A stretch of 64,000 bases of DNA, from assembly GCF_000495795.1 (NCBI RefSeq), contig NZ_AWGD01000028.1, positions 1 through 64,000 on the forward strand, read 5' to 3'. Source of the stretch: Asticcacaulis sp. AC460. Lineage in GTDB: Bacteria > Pseudomonadota > Alphaproteobacteria > Caulobacterales > Caulobacteraceae. The position numbers were made by a program, and so were the translations under genes. This document shows positions 63,948-64,000 of this stretch, in pieces; the stretch's first letter is position 1, and every line of letters starts with the position of its first letter. Under the pieces are notes generated by a model. That model did not search any database. It was not told the origin of the DNA and saw only the letters and a list, made by a program, of their open reading frames with translations.

Positions 63948-64000
63948 TTGGCGGGCCTCGAACGTGTAAGGTTCCTGGTGGTGGACGACAACGCCCACAT
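63948..64000 (+). CDS. Response regulator receiver, 5' end only
   Basis: A frame from TTG 63948, with AGGAG about eight bases upstream, translates to (M)AGLERVRFLVVDDNAH and runs off the window. VVDDN is the acidic pocket of a receiver domain. Nothing can be said about an output domain. Confidence 0.7.
   Translation, partial: MAGLERVRFLVVDDNAH

Overview
The window looks like a chromosomal segment of an alphaproteobacterium of the family Caulobacteraceae, most like Asticcacaulis or Caulobacter. The reasons are high GC, several TonB-dependent receptors, an Entner-Doudoroff operon (zwf-pgl-edd-glk-eda), an alphaproteobacterial LexA box (GAAC-N7-GAAC), CtrA-type boxes (TTAA-N7-TTAAC), and many secreted enzymes with Sec or Tat signals. 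The genus is an inference; no rRNA or tRNA gene was seen.

Layout. 0-6 kb: a DUF885 peptidase, sodC, an isochorismatase-fold protein without its catalytic Cys, a small Cys-rich protein under a probable SOS box, a GH5 cellulase, a small membrane protein and a DUF3617 lipoprotein. 6-21 kb: a small hypothetical gene, uvrB, a SleB-like wall hydrolase with CtrA boxes, a TonB receptor, a cyanophycinase-like peptidase, an AIM24 protein, a chemotaxis receptor, two tandem secreted paralogues with a shared promoter motif, an unlisted 44-residue ORF, a retropepsin-like protease and dusA.

21-31 kb: a glutamine-synthetase-like enzyme, then a minus-strand set (serine hydrolase, TonB receptor, DUF3237 protein, CocE-type hydrolase). 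Next to it lies a divergent LuxR-type regulator followed by a second DUF3237 gene. A near-identical palindromic operator lies in front of both target units, which suggests one small catabolic regulon. 31-34.5 kb: a Tat-exported D-amino-acid-oxidase-like protein with permuted motif order, a purine permease and a periplasmic nucleosidase.

34.6-48.8 kb: a sugar regulon. It holds an SGLT-type sodium/sugar symporter, a GH3 beta-glucosidase, a LacI-family repressor and the zwf-pgl-edd-glk-eda operon. Four copies of a 14-bp operator of the form TGACA-N4-TGTCA (one with a TATCA right arm) lie at the GH3, zwf and lacI promoters and at a promoter that drives a structured, apparently noncoding RNA ending in a strong intrinsic terminator. 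The simplest reading is that cello-oligosaccharide cleavage, glucose import, glucose phosphorylation and the Entner-Doudoroff pathway are co-regulated, with a possible sugar-responsive small RNA. A thioredoxin-reductase-like gene and a response regulator sit inside this block.

48.8-64 kb: a lipoprotein, a gene remnant, a 1541-residue RTX protein with six C-terminal repeats that resemble the type VI tube protein Hcp, a MITE-like repeat, a methyltransferase, a gene whose signal peptide is out of frame, vapBC, ppc, a hypothetical gene, pepN and the start of a response regulator. A family of short GC-rich palindromic repeats (at least eight copies) occupies the intergenic spaces from 22 kb onward.
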